A stretch of DNA of 64,000 nucleotides from contig JAACJP010000040.1 of NCBI GenBank assembly GCA_013368375.1, forward strand, positions 124,001 to 188,000. The letters are read 5' to 3'. Made by a program: the position numbers and the translations under genes. The notes beneath the pieces are model-generated. The model was not told where the DNA came from, ran no database searches, and worked only from the letters and a program-made list of their open reading frames with translations. The stretch is from Tricholomella constricta (lineage: Eukaryota > Basidiomycota > Agaricomycetes > Agaricales > Lyophyllaceae). Positions 57,100 to 64,000 of the stretch are shown here, in pieces. Position 1 is the stretch's first letter, and each line of letters starts with the position of its first letter.

Positions 57100-58441
57100 A
57101 CTGCTATGCAGTCATCTTGGACACTGTGCAACACGTTGACGCCTACATCCGCGCAAGGTTGCGGAGCATTCGCTTAAGGCCGCTGCGGCATCCGACAGGG
57201 GCAACGGCTCCTATCGCACATGACCTGTGCTTCAAAGCTGTGTCCGATTCGTTGCCATTTGCCCGCGGAGCTTTCATGCATGCCGCCTATTTTTAGTAGT
57301 ACCCCTATGTTTGTAGCAGTTGTCAAACGACTTGACGTTGAAACACAACAAACAGTTGCCACTGCGCCACGCAATCAAAGAATTTGGAAGCACCTCCGGG
57401 CGGTTCCGGCATGGTCTGACCGCATGATCATGAGGGCACCTCTGGTCATGATGAGAAGCTGACTGCGAATGAGGCCGCGTCGCGACGCTTGAACTCCGTT
57501 GCAGCCCGCGCTGAGCGAAATATGCGTTACATTGTTCGATGATCCTCGACCACATGGCGTGTTCCGGTGTTTTACAAAGAGGTGGCGGTTTCGGTGGAGT
57601 ATTTTTCCGTCTTTGCGGACCTCGCGAGCTGCGAAATGGGAAGCTGGTGATTGAAAAAGTTGATTGCATATTGTGACGAAAATATCTTTCTCTTCCGTCT
57701 ATCGATCATTAAGGCATCTAACAACATGGTAGGTTTTTTATGAGGACTAAGCAAGTGCTGAAAGAGGCGAGTTTTCAATTGAATCGGTTCCTTGACATTC
57801 AACTAATTATCTGATCATTCTTTTATCCGCGACTGTAGCCGGCGGCAGTTCCTTCACTTCCGTATTCCAGACCTTGTCACTCGGTAGCCATGCCCATGCA
57901 CAAGCTATGTAGCTCATTATCTGATCGATTTCTGCCGAACACTATTCATCGGGGATTCTAGATAGAAATTGGAACAAGAACACTGTGGGCGTTGATCTGA
58001 CTTTTTGCCCACAAAGTGTGGAAGGAAGCATCCGTGTGACCGCGAGTGCTCAAGCGCTGCCTGTGACCTGTCTCGAAGTACAATAAAGCCCAAGTTAAGG
58101 TTGCAGAGATGCCGAGGTGCGCGTTGTCACGATTTTCTGGGCGAGCTTCTATCTCTCACTGGGCCGAGTGTGTTGGACAACGAGGCGTGCAATGGGATAA
58201 GGAAGCCTGGTATAGTTAAAGCACCAACGACAGATCCATTTGGAGATCGTACGAGGCGATGAGGCTGTGCTCAGGCTGATCGGGCATGGATGGAAAATTA
58301 AGGTTTGTTTTCTTGAATAATTATTATATATCATGAAGCGGAGATTTTTCCATTTGGTCGGTTCGGGTAAGTCGATCTTAACGTGCATAAACAAACCATG
58401 TACTTAAAGCGCGACACCTAGTCCCACCTCGTCTCTCACAT
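57100..58441. other. Spacer without a supported gene
   Basis: A minus frame at 57669-57274 and plus frames at 57072-57462 and 58005-58262 carry no motif and no consistent splice partners. The last 100 bases look like the promoter/leader of the zinc-finger gene. Confidence 0.4.
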
Positions 58442-60653
58442 ATGTCATCCCCATACCTAGTACACAGAATCGAGTACACCTCAATGGAGAATTATCATTC
58501 GCGATCCTCCTCTCCATCATCCGACGACTCTCTTTTTCAAGCAAGTCGCCGATCGTCCAAACGGTGAGTGCTGTTCTTTGTACATCGTTCTACCAAATTT
58601 TCCCCGTGTCGATGAGCCACTGATGATCAGTGTCCTTTGGACTGGTCTATCGATTTTGGCAATACCTGAAATGTTGCGAAGCCCTTCGCTTTCATGTTTT
58701 CCTGTCCTTTAATATCCATAGGTTCTGACGCCACAAACCTTTTTACCCGCCCATCTCCCATTGCAGTCGATTTTCCGATGAGTTTTTGAGCCAAAAGTCA
58801 ACTTCCTCCGACGTACACGATGGTAGAGAGGATGGTCGACAGTATCCCAATTCCCGCCACACTAAGTGGCAACGGCGCCGCTATCGTTTAAACGCCGAGG
58901 ACACCCTCAATTTTAGTGGAGCCAACACTCTACATGGCAGCACCGATGCATCGAAGGATTCAAGGTAACTTGACGACCTTGATTCAAACCGGAATCAACT
59001 GACAATGCTGCCCATGAAGCCCCTCCCACGAAGCTACCCTGAAGGTTACGCTGCCTTCCTTTCGTGAATCGTTTGGGTTTGCTTTAAGGTGGGATATTCG
59101 ATCTTTCAAGGGTACCAGATTTCTGATACGATCTCATCAGCCCCGTCAGTGACAGGACGGAAGAGAAGGTCCAACGCATCACACTGGGAACACTACGTCC
59201 AGCTCGATTCGATTTAATTGTTCCTTCCCCGCGACCCCAGAGACCATCCACCCTCCCGATTGATACGACAGAGTCGCCGCGCTTTACCTTCAAAGCCGTA
59301 CCGTCGAGTGATCCCTGGATGTATGACTCCCAAGCAAGACCTGCCCCGACGTACCCTGGGTATCCATCATATCGCTTCAGCTCTAACATTGCGCCATTCG
59401 GCACGCATTCCATCTCATCAGGCTCGTCCAGCGACGGTGAATCTGATTTTACCCTCCCCACTTCATCGACAACCAGCGAATAGTGAGTCGCCTCCTTCCT
59501 CCCGTCTTTATTCTCTCAGCCGTCTGACCCCATGCTAGTTCTTACGACGTAACCCCTTCTCCTGTGCGCAGGTCCGGATTTCTTTCATTCTTGTTACAAA
59601 GTCTTTCTAATCGACTATATAGACCAATCAAGCTCGCCCCATCGGAGCCTCATAGAATCCTCGAAGACACTGTGTACCACATTCCGACCGTGGAATGTTC
59701 GTCGATCTCGTCAATACCCCTGACGAGTGACCGTACACTCTTTCCTGACAGCACCAATTTCGACCGCGCACCCGTTGCTGAGAATGCCGGCGTTGCAAAT
59801 ACTCCCAACCTTAACGTCGGCCTTGATCCAAGTTGTGCCCAAAAGCCATTACCTCCCACCTCCTACGCTTCTCTTCCGTCGATACCTAGTCACATCACTG
59901 CCCAGTCGGCCCCAGTTTCCAATGCTTTTCCTCAGACAAGAGGCGCTCGCATCCGCACTCGTCCGAATGCTCCTCCGCAGGAATGGGAAGTTCATGCGAC
60001 GGAAATCCAAGGTGACCCCCGCCGTCACTATCGGTGTCTTTGGAACGTAGAGGGGTTTGAGTGCGAATATAACGCCAAGAAACAAGCGATGAAACGGCAC
60101 ATCGAACTCACTCACTTGAGACACAGGTAGATCAATTTACTCATCTACCTTGCAGCTGGCTTAATATTTGATGCTTTCGTAGACCGCATCAATGCGATTG
60201 GTGCGAGAAAGCCTATGGGCAGGTGAGCAGTAGGTCGCATGAGAGAAGACTTTGTACTCAATGCTTTCCACTTCCAGAGAACTTCTCTTGATGTCCATAT
60301 GGCGACACAGTAAGCTTACTTTTCTATAGATGTTATGACCTTCAGCTGATTGTTCCCCGACAGTACTGGCAAGAGGGACCACGTGTGCCCGGACAATGAC
60401 TGCCCCAAGGCGTATAGTGATGCTTCGAGATTACTTCGCCATCGTGTCAGTGCCCACGGTTATGTCGTACGCAAGACGGCCCCAAAGGTGTGTAGTCACT
60501 TTGGATAAATGAATATATATCGTCCGAATCGTAATATCGCAGCTGCGCTATGGGAAAAAGCCGTACCCACACCCTGAGACAAGGAGCAACTTGCCTGGAG
60601 GAGCAATCACGGATCCGACCAAGTTACGAGGGCGTGGCAGGCTATTAGTCTAG
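58442..60653 (+). CDS. C2H2 zinc-finger protein, probable transcription factor
   Basis: Nine exons: 58442-58563, 58767-58964, 59020-59088, 59141-59482, 59539-60126, 60183-60222, 60278-60309, 60364-60487 and 60543-60653; 541 residues from the first ATG (a second in-frame ATG is at 58484). All junctions are GT-AG and in phase. The N-terminal 400 residues are Ser/Pro-rich and probably disordered. Near the C-terminus three fingers follow each other: CLWNVEGFECEYN...H-x4-H, CDWCEKAYGQRTSLDVHMATH, and CPDNDCPKAYSDASRLLRHR with a last His. The linker THTGKR between fingers 2 and 3 resembles the classical TGEKP type. A basic tail follows (RKTAPKLRYGKKP). Target genes are unknown. Confidence 0.84.
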
Positions 60654-61164
60654 GTTCGCGCATACCTTTCCAGCTGGCTCTAATGGTTCCCCCACATGTT
60701 TACACTGATGTACGCTGAGCGTTATGTTTAAGCGCTCCAGCCCCCCGAACTTTGTAATAACGGGTTATTGTGTAGCTTTTGTATGTACATATATTTCGCC
60801 TTCGTATATACCCTAGGACATAGCAAGTAGTTCATCCCAAAACGCAGATCCTAAAAACTTCAAGGAGATATAAAATAAGGAGTGCATGAGGAACAGCGGG
60901 GACCATCGGCCACAGATATTCTGAGGGCGAAAAATGTGACAACGGAGTGCATCGATTGGGGATGTCGAAGTTCGGTGGGACCTGAGGCCTCCTGAAGCCG
61001 AGACCCGTTGAACCTGGCGAACGCGGTCAGGGAAGGACATTGAACAATCTCGTCTAAATTTGGGTTGCGGAATCCGGATCGTAATCCGTGGGACTTGACA
61101 TCATCATCGACCAAATCATACAATCAATCGCACTAACTGGTTCAGATTATTGACGATACCATCG
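60654..61164. other. Spacer before phosphoglucomutase
   Basis: 3' flank of the zinc-finger gene and promoter of the next gene. Minus frames (61123-60813) overlap in two phases and show no motif. Confidence 0.45.
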
Positions 61165-63194
<2,030 letters not shown>

Positions 63195-64000
63195 AAAATA
63201 ACAACGAAGGAAGGAATTTTGAATACGCCGGACAATTATGTACACTATGAAGAATCAACATACGCACCAGGCTCCGGCCGTTAGTTACTCACAGTAATGG
63301 CCAGAATTCTACAGCGTCGGTCGCTTGGCTGTTTGTACAATTTCAGTCATGGCTGGGAAGACGTCGTGTTGCCTGTTCCGCCAGGATCGTTATCACCGAT
63401 ACGCGAGAACAAAACCATGTTGAGTTTGTGGGTCTGGGATAATTGTCGATCGTGATCTGTCCCATGGAAGTACGTACAAAGTGCTGGATATGTTCCCTGG
63501 CTCCGAGAACCGACGGTTCGATTTAGCCTTTCCAAGCCCCCTTTGGTAATTTCAATGGACGGGGAAGAGGAACATACTTATGCGGGAATCTGTCAGAAAA
63601 AAATATGTTTGGGGGGCCAAGAGCGCCGCTGCATGTATTTCATCGGTGGCTGTTTACCCATTTGGAACTCCGTCACAAATGACGGGGGCGATAGAAATTT
63701 GGAATTCCGAGGTGTCGGGAGATATCCTAGAACTGGATCCAGCCAGTAGTCTCTATGGGCGGCCATCAAGTAGCTGTAGAATACATAGCATTCACACGAT
63801 ATATTTCCAAGCAGTTCTAAAGCAGCGGTACACCTAGCACGATCGTGGCAAAACGATCAAATCGTCGCGACGTGTAGCCTGAGTACTTCAATAACGCGAG
63901 ATTGGCACTCGCGTTTCCCGTAAATGCCTTAAAGTCATCGATCGATGACCGTATGTTGGAGGTGTGACGGAGAGTTAAGAAAGTACTATTTGCTTGCAAT
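63195..64000. other. 3' flank of phosphoglucomutase, window end
   Basis: No gene can be supported. Two short minus frames (63535-63347 and 63999-63817) and plus frames at 63543-63837 have no motif. The next gene probably lies outside. Confidence 0.4.

Noticed and set aside
57274..57669. A 131-codon minus-strand frame downstream of the AAA ATPase
   Set aside because: No recognisable domain; overlaps the 3' flank of the ATPase gene; no promoter-like signal.

Overview
The window is nuclear DNA of a filamentous basidiomycete, most likely an agaricomycete. Genes are split by many 45-70 nt GT-AG introns (the second MFS gene has 20 exons), and exons as short as 4-22 nt occur. The repeats include a Plavaka-type DNA transposon with a DUF6532-like passenger gene, and a multicopy gene family I associate with agaricomycetes. 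All products below were assigned by reading translations by eye; no database search was run.

Layout. 1-30 kb is mostly single-copy genes: the 3' part of an anion:cation-symporter-type MFS permease; an unresolved minus-strand gene; a Baeyer-Villiger-type flavin monooxygenase with an in-frame TAG at the Trp of its fingerprint motif; a REG1-like PP1 regulatory subunit; a BTB/POZ protein; a second MFS permease; a small single-TM protein; a VPS9+CUE Rab5-type GEF; a disordered protein; the RNase P/MRP subunit RPP40; HMG-CoA synthase; and a 415-residue protein of unknown family.

30-47.5 kb is a nest of mobile DNA. A repeat-family gene (about 30.06-43.04 kb) is interrupted twice. The first insertion is a 2.7-kb non-autonomous LTR element with 180-bp LTRs and target duplication ACCAC. 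The second is a 7.6-kb Plavaka-type transposon with ends CAG..CTG and target duplication AT. Each of these carries one copy of the same roughly 1-kb element, in opposite orientations and both flanked by CCGT. Removing each insertion plus one target copy reconnects the interrupted reading frame at the three junctions that can be tested, so the order of events can be read. Next to this lies a 4.4-kb fold-back-like structure whose inverted arms are built from ~170-177-bp tandem repeats; a probable 456-bp solo LTR sits in its loop.

47.8-64 kb returns to genes: two tandem AusD-like methyltransferases facing a wax-synthase/MBOAT-type acyltransferase across a 139-bp shared promoter (a possible tailoring module for secondary metabolism; no backbone synthase is in view); pantothenate synthetase; dolichyl-diphosphatase; a BCS1-type AAA ATPase; a C2H2 zinc-finger protein; and phosphoglucomutase.

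Main points for follow-up: the nested insertions with the shared CCGT target, the fold-back array, the stop codon at the BVMO fingerprint, three GC-AG introns, the micro-exons in the permeases, and the methyltransferase/acyltransferase module.
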